This document shows, in pieces, positions 1 through 11,754 of a stretch of DNA of 64,000 bases; within the stretch, counting starts at the first letter, position 1; the number at the start of each line of letters is the position of its first letter. The DNA is from Solanum dulcamara. Its lineage: Eukaryota > Streptophyta > Magnoliopsida > Solanales > Solanaceae. The position numbers were made by a program, and so were the translations under genes. Below the pieces are notes generated by a model. That model had not been told where the DNA came from and did not search any database. It was given only the letters and a program-made list of their open reading frames with translations. The stretch lies in contig NC_077240.1 in NCBI RefSeq assembly GCF_947179165.1, positions 25,090,001 to 25,154,000 of the forward strand, read 5' to 3'.

Positions 1-1597
1 GCACCAAGTATGTAGAGAACTGGAACATTTAGCATGTCCTGCAGATGACCAGAATATCAAGTTAGTCGTCCACGAGGCCGGAAATTAGAGAGTAATTGAT
101 ATCAGATAGAGGAAGAAACATATGCCTTGATAACAGTCCAATTCTCATAAGCACCAGGTGACCATGGATTTGGGCTGACAAGGCGTCTTGGAATTCTTTC
201 AGGAACACTTTCAGATGGTATATAAGAAACTGCTGTCCAGACTACAACCATAAGTGGCACACCGTAGTCTGCAATAAGACTACGAAGCCAACCTGTCGAA
301 GGCAAGCAAAATTTTAACTCATCCAAGTCCAAAGTTGTCAATTTGGAACCAAAATATAAAAAATATAGTTCATTGTGTGATTGCATAATTTGTGCTTACC
401 TGTTCCATATCGCCATGATCTTGCTTTTCGGCTTTTCAAAGCAGTTAGCAGTAGACCAAATGAGAGAACCAACGCGAACATTCCATTAGCAAATCTCCAC
501 GAAGGCATGAACTCAGTTAAATGAGGATTATCTCTTTTTGGAACACGAAACTCTTCTACCAGGCCCTAAAATGATAACCAGAAAGGATCAATAAAAGTAA
601 CGCCTCTTGGTGTTAATTATTAGTACTAGTACAATATTTTACTTACTTTAATAGCTTGCTGCATGAAGAGCATTGCAATAAGCATACCAAATAGTTCCCC
701 AGCCAAACGGGTAAACCTATTAATAATGGAGCAAGCTCCTAAAATTGACAATAAGAAAAGCAAAATTGCAGTCCAGACGCATACCCTGAAAAAAATCGCT
801 ATGATTAGACTAAATGTTGATTCATTTTTGGACAAGGGAAAACAAAAGAATTAGCACTCACCAACCAGTCCAAGCAAGAAAGAGACCAGGACCCAAATCA
901 GGTCTCTGTTTAGCAAAGTTGAACATGAATGTGTACATTATTACAGTTGGTTCAGCAACTCCTAAGATCAACAAAGGTTGACCACCAATGATGGAATGTA
1001 TAATTCCACAAATTGCAGTGGATGCTAATGTTTGAACAGCAGTTAAAATTCCATCTGCAAGTGTTAACTTTGAGTTAGAATTTCCAAGTTGATAAATGAC
1101 AAGGCTTACAACTATAACTACAAAGTACGCCTCAATCCCAAGCAAGTTGAGGTCAGCTATATGAATCTTCAGTATCTATGTCGCGTCATTTAAGCCCGTC
1201 TCAAATCAATACTATACTCCACTAATTTCTCTAGCGCTTAAAGTTATTCTCTAAAAATCCTAGAAGACTAATTGATATCACTTGTATAGACTTATTTTTC
1301 GCTAAAGTCTGCATTGGATATAAATGAAGTACCAGTATTTCTCTCCAGTTGTTCGCCGAATGAAATCACTGGAATTGCTGAGGCAAAGAATATGTATGTT
1401 GTGGGTGCCAAGATCCTGAAAATTGGTTCAAAAGGAAATCAAGAATGTGGTAAAAATTGGTTCTTTGATTGTACAACATGTGAACAATGATACCTGAAAC
1501 CAGCCTTGATCCCACTGGTCCAATCTTGCTTGTAGCATAACAGACGTCCATGGAGATCATTCTTGATTCCGCGAAAAGGCACAAATGTTTCTTCCAT
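1..1597 (-). CDS. BOR1-like: BOR-type boron (borate) exporter, 5' part, seven coding exons, runs off left edge
   Basis: This is the N-terminal part of a plant boron transporter of the SLC4/bicarbonate-transporter-like BOR family, polytopic plasma-membrane proteins that export borate for xylem loading or tolerance (family knowledge). Exons read on the minus strand: 1494-1597 (start ATG at 1597, protein begins MEETFVPF), 1333-1415, 862-1054, 647-785, 400-565, 126-292 and 1-38 (continuing off the window). Phases agree at every junction, giving about 296 codons of the roughly 700 usual for the family. Family blocks are clear: KNDLHGRL near the N terminus, [57 protein letters not shown] and [13 protein letters not shown]. 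Several hydrophobic membrane segments are visible. No frameshift or stop is seen, so the gene looks functional. The intron between 126 and 38 uses a GC donor. BOR1 versus another clade member cannot be decided from this part. Confidence 0.93.
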
Positions 1598-2020
1598 AAG
1601 AGCAGGTATATGAATTTACTAGACAATGGTAAATCAAGTCTCTTCTTAACTTACAGAAGTTGTATTCTAAGTTAGCGAATTTGATTAGAATTTTGTCCTG
1701 GAAAAGAAGTGGCAACAAGTTTAGAAAAGACCATTTTGGTAGCAATTGGCCATTTTCTTGGCCATAATCGGTTATGGGGAACTTCAAAAGTAAAAAAAAA
1801 AAAAAACAATGCTGAAAAAAGGAGGAGATCAAAATAAGAAACAATATAGCAGATTTACATGATGCAACAAGTAAACAGTGAAACAAAGTATAAATCAAGA
1901 GAATAGCTCCTCGAGATTTCAAATGTTGGGGGTGGAATTATTAATGGTTTTAATTAAGGGAAGGAAAGAAATGTGAGGGCGCTAAGAAGAATGTGCAGAA
2001 ATATGCCAATATATATAGAG
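1598..2020 (-). promoter_or_regulatory. Probable promoter-proximal region and 5' leader of the boron transporter
   Basis: On the minus strand a TATA-like stretch (CTATATATAT, about 2008-2019) lies about 410 bases upstream of the start codon. The region between is pyrimidine-rich and carries several upstream ATGs, including an ATG directly followed by TAA (1855-1860) and a short upstream ORF beginning in ATTATGGCCAAG near 1773. A possible 3' splice site (TTTTCCAG followed by GAC) near 1700 means part of this leader may be an intron. Transcript ends are not known from sequence alone. Confidence 0.45.
1855..1860 (-). promoter_or_regulatory. AUG-stop (ATGTAA) minimal upstream ORF in the BOR leader
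   Basis: The minus strand reads ATGTAA, a start codon immediately followed by a stop, about 260 bases upstream of the BOR start codon. In Arabidopsis NIP5;1 and BOR1, AUGUAA elements in the 5' leader make ribosomes stall in high boron and lower expression (established knowledge). Its presence in the mature transcript here is inferred and depends on the transcription start and on leader splicing. Confidence 0.45.
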
Positions 2021-2671
2021 AACAAAAATAGAGAAAGCTAGAGAGACAGGGAGAGGGGGAGGAGGTTTGTGCAGTCGTGGAGCTCACCGACCTCAACTAC
2101 GCTTGCAATCATATTGTTATATGAACCATCGCGACGCAACACAATAGGAATTATCGTCTTATAATTTTTTATAAAGGGTTCAAAAGATTAAGAGAGAAGT
2201 ATTGAAAACATCTATGAACTTGAAGCAAATTCTTAATTTTGTCTTTGAACTATTGACAAGTCTTAAAAACACCCCTCAACTTAGACACAGCCTTGATCTA
2301 TCACATGTCATAGCAAGTGGTCTCAAATTCTTTTAAGAGCACAAGACTCTTAATAAAAAAAACCGAGAAAAGTATTGAAAATAACCCTAAACTTGACGAG
2401 AATTTATCGGTGTATTTCACTCATGACGAGAATTTATCGGTGTTTTTAAAGTTGTCAATAATTTGGGAATGAAATAATAATTCTCACCGAATTTAAGAAT
2501 ATTTTCAATACTTCTATTTAATATAAATAAATAAATAACCAAAAAAATTCAATGTCTATTATAATACATAAAAAATAATTTTAAATATTTATAAATAATA
2601 TAATTTTCGATTCTTTGCCCCACCTAGCTCTGCGGTGTGGGGGTGAAAGAGGATATTCAGATTCGTTAGTG
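2021..2671. other. Non-coding AT-rich flank with a short direct repeat
   Basis: No gene is visible. A 20-base direct repeat (tgacgagaatttatcggtgt) occurs at 2394-2413 and 2424-2443, 30 bases apart. A CT-rich stretch on the minus strand at 2040-2100 could belong to an alternative BOR leader. Confidence 0.4.
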
Positions 2672-2880
2672 TCAGTCTGTCACTGTTGTAGGCTTGGTCA
2701 GCAGAATCAGCACATACTTCCGAATAAGGCGCATAGTCAAAGCAAATAGAATAGCAGTAAACAACCCTATTGGGCAGAGAGCACCAAAATAAACATAATA
2801 ATTCGCTGTCTCAAAACAAGAAAAATTACTTCTACTCCATTTTAAAAATGCTTGCCCCAAAGGATGTGTTGGCAGTGAAG
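2672..2880 (-). pseudogene. Possible remnant of an ABCG/PDR transporter C-terminal segment
   Basis: A short minus-strand reading frame encodes PTHPLGQAFLK, then a Cys/Phe-rich stretch, then a hydrophobic segment around NYYVYFGALCPIGLFTAILF, ending in a stop. The spacing of the GQAxLK-like motif before a Tyr-rich 'YxYxGAL' and a hydrophobic helix is reminiscent of the region before the last membrane bundle of PDR-type ABCG transporters. The match is weak, there is no ATP-binding domain nearby and no upstream exon was found. It may be a decayed fragment or chance. Confidence 0.2.
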
Positions 2881-3446
2881 AAATTTTTTTCCATCCGCGA
2901 GTTTTACGAGCGACATCTCATATTGATTGTCTGATCTTCTCCACTCTTTAACACACTCCATGCTTATCCCCGATCTATTTCAACACGGCAACACTCCTAT
3001 CTTCTATCTTCTACTTTTATAGTGCTTGTCTAATTTATGGATAAATATTTTTAGAGTTTTTTTTATATATATACACACATTTTAAAAGAAAATATTTATA
3101 TAGAAAAAAACATTTTTCTTCCTACTAAACACACACAAAAATTACAATGAAATTGCCTCACTTTATCATCTACTTTAAAGTTTAAATTAGCCAAGTCAAA
3201 TGGGCTCTAAATGGCATGGCGGTCATTAGGACGTGTTCCGAAATCAAAAGGGAAAGTAAATGGGGCAAATGCATGCCAACTAAATTAAAACTATTGGAAA
3301 AGTGTGACAACTAATGATTACTTTACGTAAAACAATTTAAACAAAATATGCCAATTATATATATTGATATATATAGTACTATTTAATTATGACAGCAAAC
3401 TACAGGTTTGTTATATATAGGATCAACATATCTCTAAAGAACATTA
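2881..3446. other. Non-coding AT-rich DNA
   Basis: No gene or recognisable element is visible; simple A/T-rich runs only. Confidence 0.4.
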
Positions 3447-3825
3447 AGAGCCCGTTTGGATGGGCTTTAAGTTAGTCAAAATCAACTTAAAGCCCCTTTT
3501 TAGCTTTTGAACGTGTTTGACTAATGCTAACTTTAAGTCATAAAGTTCTTAAAGTCAGTCAAAAATGAAAAGTTAGGATTCCTAACTTTTTTTCCTAAGT
3601 TCTTAAAGTCATTTTCTTTGATCATTGAAATTACTTTTATATCCCTTATATTTTAACTAAATTCCCAAACTACCTTTTTTATTCTTTTAACCCTAAAATT
3701 CACATCATTTTCCTCATTTAAGCACTTTTATCCAAATATTTATAAAAATAACTTTCAGCACTTCAAAGTTCTAAAAGCACTTCATATATAAAAGTTATTT
3801 TTTTAAGTCCATTCAAACGGGCTCT
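3447..3825. mobile_element. MITE, 379 bp, terminal inverted repeats GAGCCCGTTTGGATGG
   Basis: The ends are inverted copies: AGAGCCCGTTTGGATGG at the left and, on the other strand, AGAGCCCGTTTGAATGG at the right (one mismatch). The interior is non-coding with its own inverted repeats (AAGTTAGTCAAAATCAACTT, AGCACTT blocks). Such GAGCCCGTTTGG-ended elements are common non-autonomous DNA transposons in Solanaceae, probably hAT-related. A clear 8-bp target duplication was not found, so the superfamily is inferred. Confidence 0.7.
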
Positions 3826-6424
3826 AAATCTATTTATATTTAAAGAGATGAATGTACAATGCATCGTGAATTTTTGGCAACTTCAGATTCTCATATTGAA
3901 AATGAGGAGTGATGAGGTTATTGAATTGTAACTTAATCAAGAGATCTCGGTTTTGAGTTCGGAATAAAAATAATCTTATTGCAGTGTACGATCCGAATTC
4001 AATCGGAACTTCAATGCGGACTTTCGACACTGAGTGAAATTTTTTATTTATTTTTTTGAAAAAAACTTAACATTTTTTGGAGTCATTCCTTCCTCACCAA
4101 CTTAGCTTAATTTGTTGCTTAATTTACTATTATTAATTTTAACATCAAAGTGGACTTAGTTAACTGTAACTTTGTCACAATCACTTATATCTACGTTATA
4201 AATTGGATCAATTCTTTGAGCAAAAAGAAAGGAAAATTTATGGACCATCCTCATCATCTCAACTCCATAGGAACTAAGAGATCACTCCAAGAACACCTTT
4301 GGCATGCCAGGATTATACGCCTATCATAAAACTTTGTACAATAAGCGGAACGCATTAATTAGCTATCTGTTCTTAGAATTAAATTAACTTAACTCTGATA
4401 ATTAGAACTTAATGAAGAATAAATCAATGAGTGACTTATCAAAAGATAAATTTAATCTTCAAATAAAATTAATCAATTTTAATCCTTGTTTATTAGCTTC
4501 TCGTGTTGTATTTTCTTGAGTAAATACTTTTGTTCTCTTTGTTTCTCTCGAACGCAAAGGAGATATCTAAGTTGTACATACTACATATACATCTTTATAG
4601 GAATACACAGTTTTACCAAAAAATCAATTTTAATAAATCAACAATAATTGTATTTAATTATCCTTTGGTATAATCTTGCAAATGTCAAGAATTTTTTTTC
4701 TTGAAATATTTAAAATTATGAAAGGAGACAATATATTATAGACTAATATATTCAATAAGTACTAGCAAGAGCAACTATGGGGTTGATATTACAATATTCA
4801 TAAGGTATTACATAATTGAAGCTTTGTTCAAATGTCATAAACAAATAAAATCCTATAAAATAACGGGAAGAAACCCTTTCATTGTCAGCAAAAAGGAAAA
4901 AAGAAAAGAAAAGGAAGGTTCATTAACATTTGCACCCAAAAGCCAAAAAACGACGAAAGAAAAAAGGTTAGGAATATTACAAAGAAGTATTAATATATTT
5001 AATTTAACTTGATTGAATAATTAACATGAATATAATCGAAGATACTTAATAGTACATATGGGCCATCACTCAACAACCACCTTAATTAAGATTCTCACCT
5101 TCATATTTAAATCATCTATTAGTTGGACTAGAAATGAAGAATTTTTCAGTTTTGTTTTTAATTTCTTAGTCTATATATAAAGTCAATCCAACTAAATTAC
5201 CTACTGGTACTATTTTATTCTTCTCTTTTTATTATTGGATGAAAATTGAAATCGTTAATAAGAAGTGCCAATAGAAAAAGGTTAAACAAATGTCTAGTGA
5301 TATAAATGTCCTCCTATTTATGTAGATTAAATATATCCCCTCTTTCATCCATTAGATAAAAATAGCTTTGAATTTGAAAATAGCTATTCTTCCATCTATT
5401 CAATTAAATTTTCCACCCTCCACCTATAATCTTTATATTTATAAATTCAAGTCATCAAGAAAGTAAAAAAAAAAAAAAAAAACTGAGAAAAATAAATTTA
5501 TTTCTTAGCTTCATTAATTTAAAACAGATTTTACGTTAGGTTGTCTTGGATAGATTGGGTCCTTCTATGTTGGGTTAGCATTTTATGTGGAACAACAAAT
5601 TGAAGTTATGTTTTTGATTAAAATTTAAACTAAATGTCATATAATTGTGTCATTAGATAGAGGGGTAGTTTTTTAATTTTAAAAATAACGTTAGAGACAA
5701 GATTTGATTTAATAGGTGAAATGATGACATTTTTGAATCATTTTAAATATGTTACAGATATTTTTGATCTAATAAATGGAATGAGGAACGAATTAAATCC
5801 AATAAATGAAAGATAGATATTTTAATTTTTTAATACGTTAAAATTATTTTTATTTTTGATTTACTATTTTCCAACTTAAATGGAATTTGTATTGGGTTGA
5901 GTCATGAATATGGAAGGACATTTTTTCAATCATTTTTAATATGTTAGGAATATTTAGACCATTTTGAGGGAGTGAAAGAAAGATTAAATACGCAAAATCA
6001 TATATTATATAATTTAATCCATAGTACCATTGGCCGCATAGTTTTTTTTTTCTTTCTCCAAGCTATATTATAAGTGGAGGCTCTGCATTTAATGTGTGTC
6101 GTTTAATATTTGAAATATCAAAATAGCAAAAATCTCTATATTAGGAGTTTAATCATCACCCATCATTGCAACCACCACTTATTAGTTCTTTAATTTTCAA
6201 TATATAAGAAAGAAAATAAATGGACGAAAGCATAATCAAACACCAAATATAGTATATTTATAAGATTATTATATGTACACCAGCAAATATTGGAAACAAT
6301 GTAAAGTCATTGGACTAAATTAATATGTTTATTTTAAAAATGTCTGTAAAGGAATCTTTTTTCTCTTTCCAATTAATGTTTTTAGCCAATCAAAATTACC
6401 AAATTACCAACACATTCGTATGTG
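3826..6424. other. Intergenic DNA, no gene seen
   Basis: About 2.6 kb of AT-rich DNA. The few short reading frames lack recognisable domains. A 5.27-5.86 kb stretch has a repeated theme (aataaatgga / ccattagataaaaa) that suggests an old degenerate repeat, but no borders could be fixed. Confidence 0.4.
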
Positions 6425-6995
6425 TAGGGCTGTATAGGGTAAATCGATAAATCGAATCAAATCGGAAAAAAAACTCGACTAGTGGTTTGGTATTTGGAAA
6501 AAAAACCCGACCATTATAGGGTTGGTTTGGTTTTAACTAAAAAAAGTCAAACCGAACCCAAACCGACCCTATTAAAGATATACTACTTTTAAATTATGTT
6601 ATACATAAAAATATTTATTGAAATGTAATTTATAAATATTTTTTAATTTTTTTTCATAATTTATATTTTTTTTTACATTTAGATTTGGACTTGAGAAGCC
6701 CATCTAAATAATATATACAAAAAAGTCATCTTATAAAGTTAAAATTACAAACAGTGTTCTGCTTCCATTTTATATGTTGATATTTTATCTATAACTTTTT
6801 TTAAGAAGCACTGCTCTGTGCTTTTTATTAGATACTATGAAAAACCCGAGAAATCCGAAAAAATTCGAAAAAAATTAATATCGAAAAACTCGACTTTTAT
6901 TGATTTGATTTGATTTATAGATTTAATAACTCGACATAAATAATTTGATTTGATTTGTAAAAAATCCAAACTAATCCAGTCCATATACTCCCGTG
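6425..6995. mobile_element. hAT-like MITE, copy 1 (571 bp)
   Basis: The element starts TAGGGCTGTATAGG and contains Thr/Asn-free GGTTTGG-type and inverted CCAAACC-type sequence with an internal inverted pair (GGTTTGGTTTTAACT / AGTCAAACCGAACC). It is homologous along its length to the copy at 11,755-12,383. Flanks CGTATGTG (6417-6424) and AGTATGTG (6996-7003) match at 7 of 8 bases, consistent with an old 8-bp target duplication. The right terminus has decayed (ACTCCCGTGA instead of ACACCCCTA). Confidence 0.75.
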
Positions 6996-7003
6996 AGTAT
7001 GTG

Positions 7004-7957
7004 TTCTCGTAATGCATCAAAATATTTTATTTGGACGAGTGCAAAAGCTTCTATCAATAAAAAATAAAATGACGTCAAGATAAAGCCAACTAAAATAATT
7101 CAATAAACTGTACTACAGGTGTAATAACGTAATTTTGGCTGCTCATGTTAAATTAGTTTCTGGTTGTGATGTGATATATCTAAACCTGAGTAAAATTTAA
7201 ATGTTTTAATCTAAATATTTAGATATAAAATTTAAATATATATTAAATAAGTAAGACTATTAGTTTATTCAATATATATCTGAATGTATAAAAAAGAATT
7301 ATTTAAAAATTAATAAAAATATAAAATTCAAATAAAATACTAAAAATTAAATGAGTTATTCCAATCATGTTCAAATATTAGTTGACCTAAAATAAGCTGG
7401 ATCAAGATGGATTAAATTATGGTTCATAAATAAACATGACCAACTCTTATCAAATTTTAATTTTTTTTATTTGTTTTCTTATCATTCATTTAATTATGAA
7501 ATAAAACTAATAAAACTTTTTTATTTTACGTATATTTACTTGAATATTTTGCCGAAATTTTTCATATAACACTTATTCCAAATCAATCCAATTATTTGAT
7601 ATGTTAAATGTTGAACAAATCAAAATAGCTGAATTAATAAATTAAAAATTAACGGAGTCAGTTAAAAACATATTGCACAGATCACATTTTCACGACTAAT
7701 TTTACTGCTCAGCGCCAATCGATCGAGTTCATGCCAAACATTAGTGTGTGCTTTAGCTTAGGTGATTTTGAAAGGAGAGAGAAACCTTCACAAGCCGAAA
7801 AATGTAAAATTTGACCAATATATATTTTATTTTAAAAAATGATTCATCATTTTAAATTTTATAAAAAAAAATAAAAATTCATGCTCAACATGAAAGGAAT
7901 GTCCATACCATGTGAAAAGATTATATTATAAAATAACTAGTTACTATTATTGGTGGC
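7004..7957. other. Intergenic DNA with a short segment repeated 2.9 kb downstream
   Basis: No gene seen. The segment about 7730-7796 (catgccaaacat ... gagagaaacc) recurs in diverged form at about 10,633-10,696. The two copies lie on either side of the 2.1-kb element at 7963-10,090. Confidence 0.4.
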
Positions 7958-7962
7958 CAATG

Positions 7963-10090
7963 TGTCACGATCCAAATACGGGTGTGATGACACTCATCTC
8001 AACCCATCGAAACAAGTCAACCGAAAATAAGTAAAGCAAACTCCCCCAAGATTGATTGTCATGTGCACAAGCCACTAACACATTATCAAAATATGGGAAA
8101 AAAAATGCAGTCACAATGTCTTTGTCTCTAGAATAGAACTAAAACATATTAAAAGAGTAAGAGGTGTCCGCTAGATGGATGTAACAGCTACCTCAACACT
8201 CGAGATAATAGCCTTGGAAATGGTAGTAAACCGTAGGAAATCAAGCAGATCCGGGCTCACAACCTTAGCAAGTGGATAACAAACACTAAGCAAAGCCCGA
8301 TAGGTACAAGTACTCCTGTCATTCCAACCGAACCTCCTCAACTATAACCTGCATAAAATCAGCCCAACTCTACACTCTACACAATAATAATAATACAGTC
8401 CACAAATATTCATCGATAGTCTTATCAAATATATCATATCAAGTCAAATTCAATATATAGAGAGCAATCATTGGTAAACACGAATTCACAAATATCAACA
8501 AAATGTGATGCAATGCAAAGAAATGATTCATGTCTGTCCTATCGATACACATCCGCTGAATTATAGTCTGAAACCCATGGGGGACATTTTTGTCCATGTT
8601 ACCTGCCACGGAGCGTGTGACCCATCCCCTCAATATACATATCCTTCCACGAAGCGTGTGGCTGGACCCCTTTGTTTCATAATACCTGCCACGGAGCGTG
8701 TGGCCGGACTCCTTTGTTTCATAATACCTGCCACGGAGTGTGTGGCCGAACCCCTTTGTTTCATAATACCTGTCACGGAGCATGTGGTCCGACCCTTTGT
8801 TTCATATCATTTTTAGTCTCAGCACAGTATGTCAGAACCAATGCAATCAATTCATGTTCATATGATTCACGATAATAACATGACAACAACAATAATTTTT
8901 CGTATCTCACATCAACATAGTCATTTCACATGACCAAAATAAACCCTTAATCACAACATATCAATTCCACTAATACATGTCATTAGATCACCATTTTTAA
9001 GGTCAATCATACAGTCAATAACCCAGTCCTATTCGCATTACTCTCCGTACACATAATACGGAAATACGAGCATCTACAAGCTTAAACTGAAGTTTAAAAA
9101 TTCACTTGCCTCAAATAATCAAGCAATTACTCCGGAACTTGAGCATTCCCTTTTCGTTGGGCCTCCAAATCAATGTAATCTAGTCAAATAAATAATCACA
9201 ATAAGATTTCGAAACTAACAACACTCATATTACCATATGTCTAGCCTAGACTCAAAAATTCACACAAATCTATAATCAAGTTCCCAAATCTTGATGTCAA
9301 TTAATAAATCGAATCTTATATTTTCTAAATTTCAAGCCTAGAGTTAAGTCTCAATTCATTCAAATAATACAAATTTAATGGTATCTATATAATATACCAC
9401 ATCTACTATTTAATCATCTATCTCAATGTATCAAAACTTGAGTCATAATATGGTAACCCTAAGAAAATTCAAATTCCAAACCGAATAAGCCACCAGTTAC
9501 TTCGATCAAAAATCAATATGCAAACAAAACCCATCACAATCTAATGTTCCAATTAATTGCTGCATCCTTGGACCTTATTAATATCCCACTCAATATTTGT
9601 CATCATTACCTTGCTAATTTACTTATAATTTCTTTGTCCACTAAATATTTCTTTTTGCCCAAAACATGTCTCAAGCAACCACGTACTTACTTTAGTTCTT
9701 TTCCTTAAAAAAATTATAATAAACAAATGTATGTGTGGCATCATACAATTTAATAAAAAAGTTGAAATAATTGGAGTTTCAAATTGATCATTACCTGAAG
9801 ATTTTTCTTGTTTGCTTCAGTCGACGCCGTTCTCTTCGTCTTAGGGTAGAAGTAGTTTGTGGCATGACTAAAAATTAAATCCTATTAACTTATTTTAATA
9901 AATAAAGTGGTATAAGATATTAACTAAATTAATAATTTAGTCCATCAATTAAATTAGTTATCTAAAGTTATCTCTCAACTAAATAACCATAGTTATCGAA
10001 TAGTCCAAATAATCCATTAAAATTTTACGGGAAGGATCTCGTATGAAAGGAGGAAGACTCGTTCTCAAAATGACCTAATGGGTCATTACA
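7963..10090. mobile_element. Probable solo LTR (2128 bp, TG...CA, target duplication CAATG)
   Basis: The element starts TGTCACGATCC and ends GGTCATTACA, so it has TG...CA ends with short inverted termini (TGT/ACA). It is flanked directly by CAATG at 7958-7962 and 10,091-10,095, a perfect 5-bp duplication. Inside there is no gag, protease, RT or integrase coding sequence, and no second copy of the ends. This is the signature of a solo LTR left by LTR-LTR recombination. The length suggests a Ty3/Gypsy parent, but that assignment is inference. A tandem repeat lies inside (8590-8810). Confidence 0.75.
8590..8810. repeat. About 42-bp tandem repeat inside the solo LTR (5 units)
   Basis: Units share the core acctgccacggagcgtgtggcc followed by a tail like ggacccctttgtttcataat. 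The last three full units are spaced 42 bases; the first two are diverged. The apparent open frames on both strands across this stretch are products of the 42-base (multiple of three) period and are not genes. Confidence 0.85.
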
Positions 10091-10139
10091 CAATGAATCT
10101 TTATAAAATTATGTGTATTTGAATGTTCGTAATCACAAA

Positions 10140-10305
10140 CAGTGATGTAGCCACATATAGCCCAGGATGGCTAATTAGACACCCTTAGTCGAAAAATTAT
10201 ACTATGTATATAAAAAAATGTATGAAATATATAGGTCAAAAAATAGTTTCATACATATATATTAAATCTTGGGCATCCTTAATGAAATTTCTGACTTCGT
10301 TACTG
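10140..10305. mobile_element. Small MITE (166 bp) of the CAGTGxxGxAGCCA type
   Basis: The left end is CAGTGATGTAGCCA and the right end, read on the other strand, is CAGTAACGAAGTCA, an imperfect terminal inverted repeat. It resembles the abundant plant repeat family with CAGTGGCGGAGCCA ends. Flanks (aatcacaaa / aattcgcaaa) are similar but not a clean duplication. Confidence 0.5.
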
Positions 10306-10712
10306 AATTCGCAAACATTTATTTATATAGAAAAGGAACATGAAGATATGTGATTTATTAATACACCGCCTTAAGATATTCTGATATCTTGTTTATGAAG
10401 TATAATTTGCTTATTTGATAAAATTTTATAAGAATTGACAAAATTTGGTTGTTTTCATAACTTGTGGGATTTTCATGTTTATGAGAATAAAATATTACAA
10501 CTTAAGAAATTCAAATTTATGTCCAAACAAAACTTCAATTTCATATCAATCTGATTTTATATCATGATTTCATATCGAATATCCAAACAGACGTTTACAT
10601 ATATATACAAAAACCTCAACACTAATCAAGTGCATGCCAAACATCTCTAAATAATTTGCTTTAGGTGATTCGAAAGAAAGAGAAACCTCCACCAGCTTCT
10701 CCATCTCATGCA

Positions 10713-10780
<68 letters not shown>

Positions 10781-11746
10781 AATGAGAAGCAATACAATTA
10801 GCCAAAATTAAAGCATCGCACCGCACTTATTTTGTTTCCTTCCTTCATCTTTCATGTTTTCATCAACAACAATTCCTCCTTCCTTTTAGACTTTAATCAT
10901 ATTACTTCCCATCTTTTTTTGGTGTTGGAATTGCAAAACAAATGATTTTGTCTAGCACCCTCTTTTTTCAAATTGAGGAAGGGTGACAAAGATGCCACGT
11001 GTCAAATAAAGCTGGAAAATTACATCAATGATCCTCCATATCTCTACCGTTGACTTAACTATTTGAGTGCTAAGTGGGTTGGCTTCCTCTATGATTGATC
11101 CAATACATTAATAGATTATTATTGTGCTTTTAAAGTATCGTCAAATCAACAATTCTACGTACATACTAATTAATTATCCCACATTGTAAAGCAATTTGTT
11201 TCACTCGAAAATTCAATTTGCCGGTATTCTTTTCTTGACCATATCACATATCCTACTATATTTATACATTTCATCACAATTCACAAGATGACATAAAACA
11301 TGGGAAAATTGCACGGTATATATGATATATGGCTAGTATTGTTATCATTCAAATATTTCCCCAAGTTAGCGTCCTTGTGGTCATTTCTCAATGCTCTTTC
11401 ACATTCTATTAAGTTGGGAGCATAAATCATTGTGCAAATTAATCGGGTAAAGTCGAGTACGTGATTGAAGTTTACGATGATTTTTGTGATTTATTGAGAT
11501 TTTTTAAATAAATTGATGATTGTGGTTCATTGAGGGTGTCATTTCGAAGTTGTCATTAAAATTTGAAGCTATTTGAAAAAGATTTGACCCATTTCGAACG
11601 GAGTTTTTGTAGCTAAAGTTTGTAAGAGACCAAACACAATTTTTGTTTAAGTTTGTATGACAGCGTAATAGTATGTATAAGTACCTCTTATACACAATTG
11701 TACACTTTTATATATCAAGTTTTTACATTATATACGATAAGTATAT
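10306..11746. other. Intergenic DNA with a long TA microsatellite
   Basis: No gene seen. An uninterrupted (AT)n tract of about 60 bases lies at 10,716-10,775; it accounts for the poly-Ile/Tyr reading frame there. Confidence 0.5.
10716..10775. repeat. (AT)30 microsatellite
   Basis: Perfect dinucleotide repeat, about 30 units. Confidence 0.95.
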
Positions 11747-11754
11747 AATGGTAC

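Noticed and set aside
1366..1922. Minus-strand frames overlapping BOR exon 1 and leader
   Set aside because: They are out of frame with the family-matching exon starting at 1597 and lack domains; one begins without an ATG.
4824..5012. A lysine-rich 62-codon plus-strand frame
   Set aside because: Composition reflects A-rich DNA; no homologous family, splice context or promoter seen.
8590..8810. Repeats considered as a CRISPR-like array
   Set aside because: Units are directly adjacent, diverged and without unique spacers, and the context is a plant LTR.
8439..8875. Overlapping open frames on both strands with repeated CFIIPATE or GRYYETK words
   Set aside because: They arise from a 42-bp tandem repeat inside the solo LTR; a period divisible by three keeps all frames open.
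10570..10797. A 75-codon frame with an Ile-Tyr repeat
   Set aside because: It translates the (AT)30 microsatellite.
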